A stretch of DNA of 64,000 bases, from positions 39,526,654-39,590,653 of the forward strand of contig CP154957.1 of the NCBI GenBank assembly GCA_039621445.1, read 5' to 3'. Source of the DNA: Euglena gracilis. Taxonomy: Eukaryota; Euglenida; Euglenophyceae; Euglenales. A program made the translations under genes and the position numbers. Position 1 is the stretch's first letter. Each line of letters opens with the position of its first letter. Below, one piece after another: positions 1-11,683 of this stretch. The notes beneath the pieces are model-generated. The model was given only the letters and a program-made list of their open reading frames with translations, was not told the origin of the DNA and searched no databases.

Positions 1-582
1 CCACCTAAACCATGTACGCCCTCCTTATATCGAACCCTGGCTGGGGGCTACCTGGGGGGTGCTGCTGCAGCTGGGCGGAACCAAAATTGGGACCGGCTTC
101 CTCGGCCCCCATGGGGGGGTCTGCAGAAATTTAAAGAGATGTATGTTTGCAAGAGCCATTTTTAGGTTTTTTACCCCAAAGGTGAAAATTGGCATTTCGG
201 GGTCTGATTTTGGAGCATAGACTGCAGGGGGAAACATCAGAAAGCCCCTTTGGAAGTCCCGTTTACCAAGGTTAGGTTAGATTAGGTTAGGAGAGATTAA
301 GTTAGGTTTAGGCTTTAAATTTCTCATTCACCCTGTTGAATTGTTTCCTTTAAAAAAAAGCCAACTGCCAAGAAGTCGAAAAAAATCACCCGAACTTTGC
401 ACCGCATGCAGACCCCACATAATGCACAAAGAGCTCTTGCCACCATCTCCCCAAGCCAAATCCTACATCATCATTTTTTTGGGAGGTTTTGATTATTCCT
501 GGAAGACACTTCACCCACAACACAAGCAGAATCTGACGTCCAGGAATGAAACAAAACAAAGGCAAACGCTCTTCATCCTCAC
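1..582. other. Left edge; no gene resolved
   Basis: This stretch is mixed sequence with C-runs and a TTAGGTTAG-like stretch near 270-310. A further kelch exon may begin near 532 on the minus strand. Nothing else can be supported. Confidence 0.4.
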
Positions 583-659
583 CTTCTGGCAGAGGAAAGG
601 GGGGCACACCGCCACCAGCGAATGCCCCTGGCGGGGCGGCGGGACTGTGGCATGTGTTC
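583..659 (-). CDS. Kelch gene exon i (tentative)
   Basis: The acceptor is CTGAAAG, and two bases complete the glycine codon from exon h. The exon encodes PPPRQGHSLVAV, a kelch turn. The donor is GTGAGG at phase 0. A continuation at 532 after GACGTCAG (encoding ILLVLW) would need a 50-base intron, far shorter than the others, so it is left out. Confidence 0.55.
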
Positions 660-2597
660 CTTTCAGGGCTGTGCTCCCCAGGGGGGGGGTACTAAAGTGG
701 GATTTCCACTGGCTGGGGAAACCCCCCCCAGGGGGTACTCAGAGCCTCCCTCCCCCCTTGGCTAGAAAAGAACTCCCTCCAGCCTTCGGAGAAATGGGGT
801 TCAATATGATTCCACGTTAATTTTGCTCCCAAAAAAATCCCCAACGTTGCAAAAGATTGAGGGTATTTTGGAAGGTTTTGAGGGTGGAAAAAAATTCTTT
901 TAGCTTCGCACTGGTCACTTGAAATAAAAAATGGGTGGGCTGGGTAACTGCAACAGATTTCGGATTTTGCTAACCTGCATTTTGATTGCATTTATCCTGT
1001 GTTTGTTTTGCAACACCTTTTTGTGTGCAGATCCCTCCGGTTCCCCAGGGGCTGTTGACCACCAACACAAAGCCACACAAAGGGAAGGGTGTCGAATTGC
1101 TTCCCTCTTCTACGGCGTCTGGCGCCTTTCCACCTCTCCATGTCTCTGTCCAGGTCCATTCATGCCCCTGGGCTGATAAATGGTGCTGCGGGAGGTGCTG
1201 CCCTACCCCAATTTTGCACTGAGCGTGAGTGGCAACCAGCAGAGACAGGAAACATCGGGCCAATGCCAAACAATCAGCAGTCAGGAACGTCGCTGGAGGG
1301 TGTAGAGGTACAGGAGGGAGGATGCCCCCCCCCCCCGACCGAATGGGCGTCCGGACAACCCCCCACCTGCCAAGGGGGTTTGAATCAACCCCGTGGGGTA
1401 CCCAGGTCCCCCAAATGGTCAAAATCTTGCTTCGAAAAGCAAGATTTTGCATTTTGACATATTTAGCCCCCCCCCCCCCCCAATGCCCCAAGCGGCATTT
1501 TCGGCCGATGCTGGGTGGCAAAACTTTTGGCCCGGCACTTCACGGCGGGCCAAAAAATCGTTCACCGGGACAGCGCTGCTTTTTGGGTGGTGGTCTGGAC
1601 CGTGGTGTACAGCCACCTCTCCCTTATATTGAACCCGGGGTGGGCGACGCCAGTACCTCTTCGGCAAGATTTTGTTCAATTAAACTCTTTCACCCTCAGT
1701 GAAAGCTTTTCCCCAAGAGAAAGACTCCCCTGACTTTTGGGTGGCAGAGGCCTGGTTCCTTCCTCAGAATAGAGAACCCACTTCTCGGAGGGGAAGCGCT
1801 GGCTGCCGTTTTTCCGGAGGGAGTAGATCCAGACGTCGTTCAGAAGTCAGCGCCAGGGCCTTTCTCCGCAATCAACAATGCTGTATGTGGACCCTCACCA
1901 CAACATGGATGGTCCCAAACACAGCCTTCTTCGAGGAAGGTCCTCCACCTAACATCGACTTTCCGCCCATGAGGGCCAAGGCAGAGTTGAGCACCAGGCA
2001 AGCGGCGGCGTTGATGCGATTTGAAGGTCCATCCTTGCCTGCACCGACAAAAAAGGAGGTAGACCGAAAGAGGGGCAGGTCGGCGATACTAAAAGACTCC
2101 AAAGAAATGTCACCTTCTCAAAATTATCACGTCAGACTGCGAGTGTGTCTGAAAAAAAACTGCCTAAAAAAGAATATTTCAGGCTGCAGGCACCGCATGG
2201 TTTTTCTTGGGTCAAAAAAAACACCCGGCGCCGAAGGCGCCAGAAAATTTTTTTCGGGTGCAAAAATTGGTTCTCCCAGTAATACGGGAAGAGGTGGTGG
2301 GGATGCTCGACCCCCCCCACCCACCATGCAGGGGTGGGGTGGGGGTCGACCCCCCACCCACCCACCACCCTGGCTGTTCGGCCTATTCCCCTTCTGCCCT
2401 GCATGGGGGAGGAGGGACCCGCTATGGGGGGGGGGGGAATTTAAGGGAATCACTCTTTTGGTGCTGCACAGAAAAGACGTCTTCTGCGAACACCCACCCG
2501 GCAGGCCCCCCAACCCAGGGGGTGGGGGTCGGGCTGGAACGCCCCTCCACTGAGTCACCAACCTTAACTGGAACCTCTGACACCAACCACACAAGGT

Positions 2598-2685
<88 letters not shown>

Positions 2686-5600
2686 GCACACAACCACCAA
2701 CGGTTTTCCAAGACCCCACTTTCCCGTCACGCGGAAGCCAAATTTTAGGTTGGCATGGTATGGGCAGCAACACATACCATCGTGGAGGCGGGACCAGGCC
2801 GGCTTGTCGAGCTGGCTCAGGTCCAGGCTCCAGAGGTCGTTCGCCATCCACGAGCCACCCCCAAAGACGAGCATGGAGGACTTCCAGACGGCGGCGCCGT
2901 GGTACGACCGCGGTGATGGCGACGCACCGCAGTCGTCCTTCTGACCGGAGCACACCTGGTCCCATTGCGGCTTGGAAGCTGAGTGGACATGGAAAGTATG
3001 GATTCACTGGGTGGGCGGGGGCCGAGTTGTCCGACCCTCCTTTTTCATTTGAAAACCTGCTGAACCTGCAAACCTGCAAAACCTGCAAAAACCTGCAAAC
3101 AATTCTCTTCAGCTTCTGCTTTCACCAAATTTGGCACATCAGGTTTGAAATTGTCCAAAAGGGTTTTTTATCCGGTGTTTTTTTTTTGTCGCTTTGGAGT
3201 TAGCAAAGAAAATATTACTTCAATCACACGCACAAATAGTACACCCAGGGCCGAGCCACGAATGCAGTAATAAAATAATCAAACCCAAAGAAGCCACAAT
3301 CGCATTCTGAGAGTTGTAATGATAAACTTGACCGCCTATAACTCCTCATAATTTTGAGGCCGCCGCCGAGTCAACCAGGTGCTTAGCTGCTGTGTATACC
3401 CACATATGCTGCACACAGGGATTCTGGCAGTTTGAAGACGCCATCATGTGCTTGGCACAACGTCAAAAGAAGCTCACAGGCGTGCACAGCGACGACGTGC
3501 AGTGGTGCAGTCTGTGTGGTGGCGCACACAGAGCATCCAGGCACCTCCTCCCATCACTGCCAACCCATTGCCTCATTGCCTGACATGGATGTCCATCAAG
3601 AAAGACAGCAATTTTCCCCCAAAATTTTGAGGAGTGAGGAGACCTTTTGAATCAGGTTGGGTGATGATTTTTGAACTGAAGGTATCCACGATTAGCCAAT
3701 CATTGGCAGCTGGGAGACTTGAACAGATGACCAAACCAAACAAAGTCAACTATTTCAAAACCAAAGCACCTTTGAACACCTGCCACGTCGATGAACCAGA
3801 CGTCGTTGGCCTCCGTCTCATGGTTTCCCACTCGGCCACCAAATACCACCATCTTGCTGCCAAACATCACTGCCGAGTGCCCGTACCGCACACCCGGTGG
3901 GCTGTTGCACTGCCCCCACAGCAGGTACTGAAGAAAGCCGAAAGTGTGAGGCACAGGTGGGGGGAACGCAACAAGGAACCTGGAAAAACGCGACAAAAAA
4001 ACACAAAAGGCAAATTAAAGCAATTAAACACAAAAGAACGCAAACTGCATGTAAATTCCTTCAGGTGCTGCCGCAGGATGGACACTTCTCTGCTCGGATT
4101 CAGAAAAATTCACCTTCATCGGGTGAAATTTTTTTCATTGTGCAACTAGGGAACACCATTTTCACATTATCTGGGGCGGAGCCCTTCTTACACAGCGTTG
4201 CTACTTTTTTTTGTGGTTGAATATTTTGAACCTCACTATCTGCAAGTGTTTTTTTTTGGACAGCACCCCTGCAAGCACTAATGTGCAGATCATTGGCAGG
4301 GGGGGGGGGAAGCAAATTTGTGCGGTTTTTTGCATTTTCGATTTTGGCAAAAATTCACTCTTTTGTGATTTATCTGGTGTTTTTCCAATTTTGCTGGCAA
4401 TTTTTTTTGATTTGGAAAAATTCCTCATTTTGGCGCAATTGGAGAATTGGGCCAAAATGAGGAATTTTGAATTTTGAAACCAAATTTGTTGTCAAAATTT
4501 TGTCGTTTGTGGATTTTTGGCCAACAATTTGCATAACGTTGGAGGTCTTAAACATTACTATTGCGATCGATGTGCGCAAATGCACGCGTCGTCGGTGTGC
4601 GCATTGTGCATTGACGACGTTTGTCTTTGCACACGTAATCACAAATCCGCACACCAATGTCTGAAAATGGCCATTTTTGGCATTTTTGGGCCTCAAAAAA
4701 GGCGCGATTCTTTCGCGAATGTTTTTTTCTTGGGAAAGCCAGGCACAGAGAGGGGAAGCTGGGGGTCGAGTGGGGGTCCCGAACAAGCACCTCTGGTCAG
4801 CCATGCCCTTGGGCCCAGCATCGCCCAGCATCGCCCAGCATCGCTCAGCATCGCCCAGCATCGCCCAGCATCGCCTTTGGAGCCCTTGAAGGTGTACCTA
4901 TAATGCCTGCTGTTTTTGCCGCTCTAGCCCACTTTTGGCTACTTTTGGCCATCTTTGGTTGCTTTTTGACCACTTTGACCACTTTTGACTGCTTTTTGCC
5001 CACTTTGACCACTTTTGACTACTTTTTGACCACTTTTGTTGCTTTTTGCCCACTTTTGCCCATTTCCAACCACCTTTGCAACTTTTTGATCACTTTTGCT
5101 GCTTTTTGACCACTTTTGGCCCCTTTGCCTGCTTTTTGACCACTTTTGACAACTTTTGTTGCTTTTTGACCACTTTTGCCCACGTTTGTTGCTTTTTGCC
5201 CACTTTTGGCCACTGTTGCTGCTTTTTTATCACTTTCACTTTTTTGCCCACTTTTGCTGCTTTTTGACCACTTTTTGCCCACCTTTTTACCTTTTTGACC
5301 ACTTTTGCCCACGTTTTTTTGCTGCTTTCTGACCACTTTTACCCCACTTTGTGTTGTCCAGTGTCTGCATCCAGTTCATCTTGCCCAGCATCGGCATCTT
5401 GTCCAGTATCTGCATCTTGTCCAGCATCTGCATCTTGTCCAGCATCGGCATCTTGTCCAGCATCTGCTTCTTGTCCATCTGCATCTTGTCCAGTATCCGC
5501 ATCTTGTCTAGCATCTGCATCTTGTCCAGCATCTGCTTCTTGCCTAGCAACTGCCTCTTGTCCACCATCTGCATGTTGTCCAGTGTCTGCATCCAGTTCA

Positions 5601-8600
5601 TCTTGCCCAGCATCGGCATCTTGTCCAGTATCTGCATCTTGTCCAGCATCTGCATCTTGTCCAGCATCGGCATCTTGTCCAGCATCTGCATCTTGTCCAG
5701 TGCCTGCATCCAGTTCATCTTGTCCAGCATCTGCATCTTGTGCAGCATCTGCATCTTGTCCAGTGCATGTCCAGTGCCTGCATCCAGTTCATCTTGTCCA
5801 GCATCTGCATCTTGTCCAGTATCTGTCCAGTATTCATCCGTTGGCTCCTGACCAAACCAAATTAACCACAAAAACCCCAAAAATGGCCACAAAAAGCCCA
5901 AAATTGACCACAAAAAGCCCCAAAAAGCAACCAAAATAATCAAAAATTGCCCAAAAACGCCAACAATGTCCACAAAAAAAAAAAAAAAACCCAAAAAAAA
6001 AAAAAAAAACAAAAAACAGTGCCCAAAAACCCCACACAAACAAAAAAAAAAAACCCAAAACAAAAAAAAAAAAGAAAATTGCCAAAAGAAAACCAAAAAG
6101 AAAACCCACCAAACACTGCTCAAAAAGGCCCCAATTAGCTCAATGTTTGACAAATCAGTGATAAATAGCGCCCAAATTAGCAAAAATTGACCCATAATGG
6201 CCAAAATGGGTGTCAAACTAGAGCTTTGTGGGAAAATTATCCCAAAAATGGTTCAATTCTCCAAAATATACAAAAAAAAATGCCAGCATCGCCCAGCATC
6301 GCCCAGCATCGCCCTGCATCGCCCAGCATCGCCCAGCATCGGAACCCCACCTCTGGTCTCCAAAAATCAAGCATCGCCCAGCATCGCCCAGCATCGCCCA
6401 GCATCGCCCAGCATCATTAGAGGTGCTTGGTCCCGAACCCCCCCCCCAAACCGCGCGCCTAACGCCCAAGCGTATTTGAGGCCGTTGTTCAGGAGGGGAA
6501 CCTAAGAGTGGTTGGTGTGCGCATTTGCGTAAACCAACAATCCGTCTTTCTTCAAACAATGACTGCAATGAATCACGGTCTCCTCTCCAGATGCAGACAA
6601 ATACAAAAAGTTGTCAATAACCCGGGAGACAGCGCCAGCAAATCAGGGGCAAGCAGGAGAGGAGAACCGCATCGGGCAAAGGTGGGGGTGCAAGGCCCAG
6701 TCTTTTGGTTCATTAATTAGTTTTTTTTCCAATTTTGAGGATTGGTCCGGTTTTCGTGCCGCACGGTCAATTCAAAAAAAGCCGGGAAAAAAACTCCCAT
6801 TTTTCAGGAAATCCGGCCAAAATACCAAGAATTGCAGCACCAAAAAAAGGGAATGTCCTCGGATCCGTCGCCTTCATGCTCCCCCTTGTTCCAAATTATG
6901 GAAGCGCTGGGGGGAAAAAAATCAAAATTCTGGACATCAGGCTGAAATTGACCAACCCCGGGGGGGGGGTCTCGGAGTGCCCAGGCACTCTTGGCCACGT
7001 GCCCCCCGGGGGGGGTCAGATCTGGGTGCTTTGGAGTGCCTGCCCAGGCAGGGAGTCCCCCACCCCTGGGGTGGGGCCAGCACTGCCTTAAAATTCAGCC
7101 TGCTGGACATCGCGCTCACCGACTGCAAGCGATGGCGGGCCACAGAGCGTCGCGGGTGTCCTTGGGGGTCCGAGGGTCGGGGGTGAAGGCCCATGCGCGC
7201 CAAACCTGCCCCTTATCTACCACATTCGGACAGCGCTGGCCCGGCTGCCGGCGGCCGCCAACGCCGCCGTGTCCGTCCCTCATCGTCCACCGCGGCATTG
7301 ACGTGGCGGTGGTCGCTACCCTGTGCCCCCACACCACCCCTCACAGCCCAAGGGGACGGTTTGGGGACGGGAGGGGGGTGGTGAACTTTCAGAGTTGGGG
7401 GCAATGAGGGCTGCTGCTCTCCAATTCGCCTGCCCATTGGGAATCTGGTCACATGGTCGGCATCAAACCAATGCCGCCGCCGCTGAGGATGGGTGATCCT
7501 GCGCCCGTCCCCCGCTGAGGCTGGTGGATTCAAACTTGCCCGTCCGACTAATTGCGAAGCGGAGAACATTTCAACTCAGATGGATTTGAGTGGAAGTGCT
7601 CCGAAGACCATTCGAGCAGGAAGTTACCGGCAAGGGTTTTCTAAGCCGGAAGGGAACCCACCCCCAGGGCTTTGGCATCCAAAAAAAGTTTGTCCTCACC
7701 ACAAGTCGCCCTGTTCACAACTGCATTTTGAAAAATCCTTTTCATCGAATGACCTTCCATCTGCAGACATGACGGAGGCTTGACTGAGAAAAAGATTGCA
7801 AAACAACAAATGTCAATAAAAAGCAAAAACTTTGTATGTTGACTGAAACTTAAATTTTGTCACTGCAATTCACAGGAGAGAGAGCACAGCACACCTGCAA
7901 GCTTGAGCAGACCATTTCCCACTTGAGGGAGGATTTTTGGCCAAAATTGAACGCCCACAAATCATTCATACTCCCATCAGCCTTGCTCCGCCCCTGGAAC
8001 ACAACAGCTATGGGGAGAAGTGAACTTGGATGCAAACAAATTTAAGATTGAGAATTTTGTGAATACACCTGTGAGGACCTGCACCAGGTCCACCCTGGGC
8101 ATATTTACTCGCAGGGCTTTCTAACCCCCATCCCTTGCCCACGGACTGGGTTCCAACAACCCCTGCCGGAGGGTCATACGCACCCCCTGACCAACAAACC
8201 CCAGCCAGGAGGTGGTCGCAAGACAGGAGTCAAAACCCCTGTGTCTGAAAAAATTCTGAGCTCACCTACAACCCCGACCAGGGGGGGGGGTTGGTATTGG
8301 GCAAAGGGGGGGGGGTAAAGACCCGGGGGGGGGGGTCCCATGGCCGGCTGGAAAAAAGTGCTGTCTGAAAAAAAGGTGCTGGCTGAACCCCCCCTGGGGG
8401 GGGGGGGGGTCAGGGGCTGGAGGTCCAGCCCGCTACAGTGGCTGGTACCCCCCCCTAAAAAAAAACAGGGGGGAAAGCCCAAATCCAGCTTGTTAACAAT
8501 TTCAGCAAAAATTTGAGGTGAAACCCCCAAAACCGCTCAAAATGCCAGGTTTGGCCAGGGTTTTCCGTGCAGCCCCACTGGCCCAACTTTATTTCGGCGG

Positions 8601-11600
8601 ACCCCTGGGGCTGAAAAATGGCTGGAAAAAAAGTTCTGGGTGACTGGAACCCAGGGGGTGGGGGGGGGGGGGGGGGGGAAGCCCCCCCCCCCTGGAAAAA
8701 AAATCCAGCGCTGCTCTACAAGGTGGGAATGGGGTTTTTAATATGTTTTTTTTTGGCTGTTCATCTTTCAGAAAAAATTTAAAAAAAAATCGGGCATTTT
8801 AGAGGATTTGGGGGTGAAAAAACCACATTGCTTTGTGCCCGTCACTGAGGGAAAAAATGGCTGGCCAGCCTTGAAAGCAGACCCTCCCCTGGGAAGGGTC
8901 CACAGGGATTTTCAAGCCAGCAGCCACCCCCCCCCCCTCAAACCCCAGAACTCTGATGCACACTCAAAGAACCCAAAAAACAAAAAACTGAAAACGGACA
9001 AAAGAGGAAAAAAAAACTGTGACTGCACAGAAAAAAGGCTGCAATCCTTGAATTTTCAAAATTCAACAAACAAACATTCAAAATTCAAAACTCATAAAAT
9101 TGCAACAACAATTTCAACAATGAAAAAAAAAAAAAAAATCTCAAAAAAAGCAAAAAAAAAATAAAACCACAAAAAAAAACAAAATTTAAAAAACAAAAAA
9201 ACACCCAAACACCAGCACACAACCTCCAAAACCACACCATTACCCCACCACACCAATAAAAAGCAAAAAAAAAAACAAAAAAAAACAAAAACCCTCAAAA
9301 ACTCCGAAAAAAAAGCATTTCAAATAAAAAAACACCCAAACAAAAATTCACGGAAAACACCAATCAAACAAAAAAAAAAAGCAAAATCTCCAACGAAAAA
9401 TAAAAAACAAACAAATTTCAAACAAAGGACCTAAATTAAGAACTAAAAATGCCGAAGACACCAGAACTTTTTCGCCAAAAAAAAAAAAAACCAAACAAAC
9501 CAAAAACAAAAAATTCGCCACTTCACTTAAAAAATTTCGATCAACAATCACTCAAAAAAATCAAAAACACACCAATTTGGATCAGCTGCAGTCAACCCCC
9601 CCCCCCCGGGAGATCTGCAAACCCTCAAGCAGAAGCTCTGATGCACACTGAATTTCTCAAACAAGGCAAAACTGGCAAAACTTGACAATAGCGGACAATG
9701 TGAAGAAAAAAAATCTGTGACTGCACAGTTGAAAATGAAGGGCTGCTGCAATCCTTGCATTTTTCAAAATTCAACAAACATTTATGATGCAACGTCACCA
9801 TTCAATAAGCAAAGCCTCATAAAAATTGCAACAACAATTGCAACAATGAAATATATTTGGGAAAACTCTTCAAAAAAATATTTTTTTGGAAATTTTATTT
9901 CAGAAAAAACCAGGGTTTAACCCTGTTGTACAGTAAAACACACTTGGGAAAGTACTTTCACAAAAAAAACAGTGTTTGGTGTCCAACAAGGACAGTTAAA
10001 TGCACGAAGGAAATTTCTACCCTTAACACCACCACCACCATTACCTCCACCACCACCACCATTACCTCCACCACCATCACCACCAACAACGACGATCCAA
10101 TATTTTTTCAAAAAAGTGGTGAAAAGTTGTCAAAAATCGCTGTTTGTTTCAGTATTTCTTGCGAAGTACTCAGGACTCCGAAGGGTGGGTCTGGACTTAC
10201 TGCAATTTTGGGTCTTATTTCTAGTTTGTTTGTGGATTTGCACTTTTCAACAACTACCAGGGAGTTGGGATACTTGGTTCAAGCGTTGGCCAATTTTCAG
10301 ACACGGGAAGAGGCACATGTACAAATGCACCATTATCTTGTCTCTCGAGGCAGTGAAGTCTTCCGATATCGAGAACCATGACCAACGTAATTTTGAATTC
10401 CAAACTTCCAACAAGACTTCAAAAAGGTGGGCTCCTCGAATTGGAGCGGAACGAACCCAAACCAACCCAATAGCCTTCCGAAGGCAAACAATAACGGTGA
10501 TAATTGATTGCCTGGTTCACTTGTGTGGACAGGGGGTTCAGCACCACTTCGCCATAAAATGGAAATGAGTTGAATTACGTTGGCTGTCTTTTTGCAGTTG
10601 ACCCAAAAGAAATTCAGGTACGCAACTACTTCGAAGTTAAGCTGCCCTTGCGGATTGGCTGATGGCAAATTTGAGGGATAGAAAGCATCCGACAGGAAAG
10701 GGGAGGCACACCCCAAAAACAAACATTTGCTCCCCATAAATCACAGCTGTGTGCCCAGCTCTTTTGTAGATGCCATCGCCACATTCACTGGGATACAAGA
10801 TGACACACACTGTTACTAATTTAAAATCAAGAATGTAACAATTATGCATGCAATCATTCACAACAAAATAAGAAATGTCGACTAAACAGGGCAAGGGTCA
10901 TCTTCAGGACCTTGGAGGTGCCTGGCTGGCATCTGAAAATAGTCAATACCCCCACAAATCCAGCTGGCTTCTAATTTTCAGCCAAAATTCTGAGAAACAA
11001 TGAAACGTCCTATATAAAAAAAATACCATTTGACCACTTTGATACCCCTTTCTTCACAAAATTTCGAGCATTTTTTCTTGGTCCAGCATGGTTTCCCTGG
11101 GTTGGCAAAATTTCATTTCCACTGGACCCCGGGGGGGGGGGGGTCCGCAGGCCGGCTGGGAGCTACTGGTCAGTGGAAAACTGCTAGCTGGCTGGACCTG
11201 GGGGCAGGGTCCCCTCCAGCTTGAGAAAACCCCTGCAGAAAGGAAAGGTGATGATTCCTGGCAGAAACAGACCCGTGCACATGACATGCCACTGTTCCAA
11301 CAAAATTGCTGTGGCGGTGTACATCCATTTGCAAAAAAAAAAATGTTACGTGGTGCCAAAAAAAGTCAGATCCCATGCCCAAACCACAGCATGGCACTGC
11401 TCGGATACAAATTCAACATTTAGGTCAAAAGGTGAAGAGAGAAGGCACATTGCATAGGCATACCTCTTCGCACACAATTGTTTCCACTCAGGCTTTGAAG
11501 AATCCAACTTTTTTTGAGGCAATTGGAGGGTCCTAAAGTTGGGGAAAGGGAGACAAACAAAACAATATGCAGAAAAACACCCATCATCAGCCAACGTAAA

Positions 11601-11624
11601 ACACCCACATACATACAGACATGC

Positions 11625-11683
<59 letters not shown>

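Noticed and set aside
1742-1830. Kelch-like LNDVWIYSL reading on the minus strand
   Set aside because: A stop lies two codons upstream, no acceptor site is in place, and it would break the phase between exons g and h. It may be a decayed blade.
2127-2955. ORFs with long Val-Cys or Thr-His runs
   Set aside because: The runs come from the CA microsatellite. Only the kelch exon at 2778-2978 is real within this stretch.
5287-6216. 309-codon minus-strand ORF with LDKMQM repeats and a hydrophobic N-terminal part
   Set aside because: It is the translation of the 18-bp minisatellite and an A-rich tract; unit length is a multiple of three, so the frame stays open by default.
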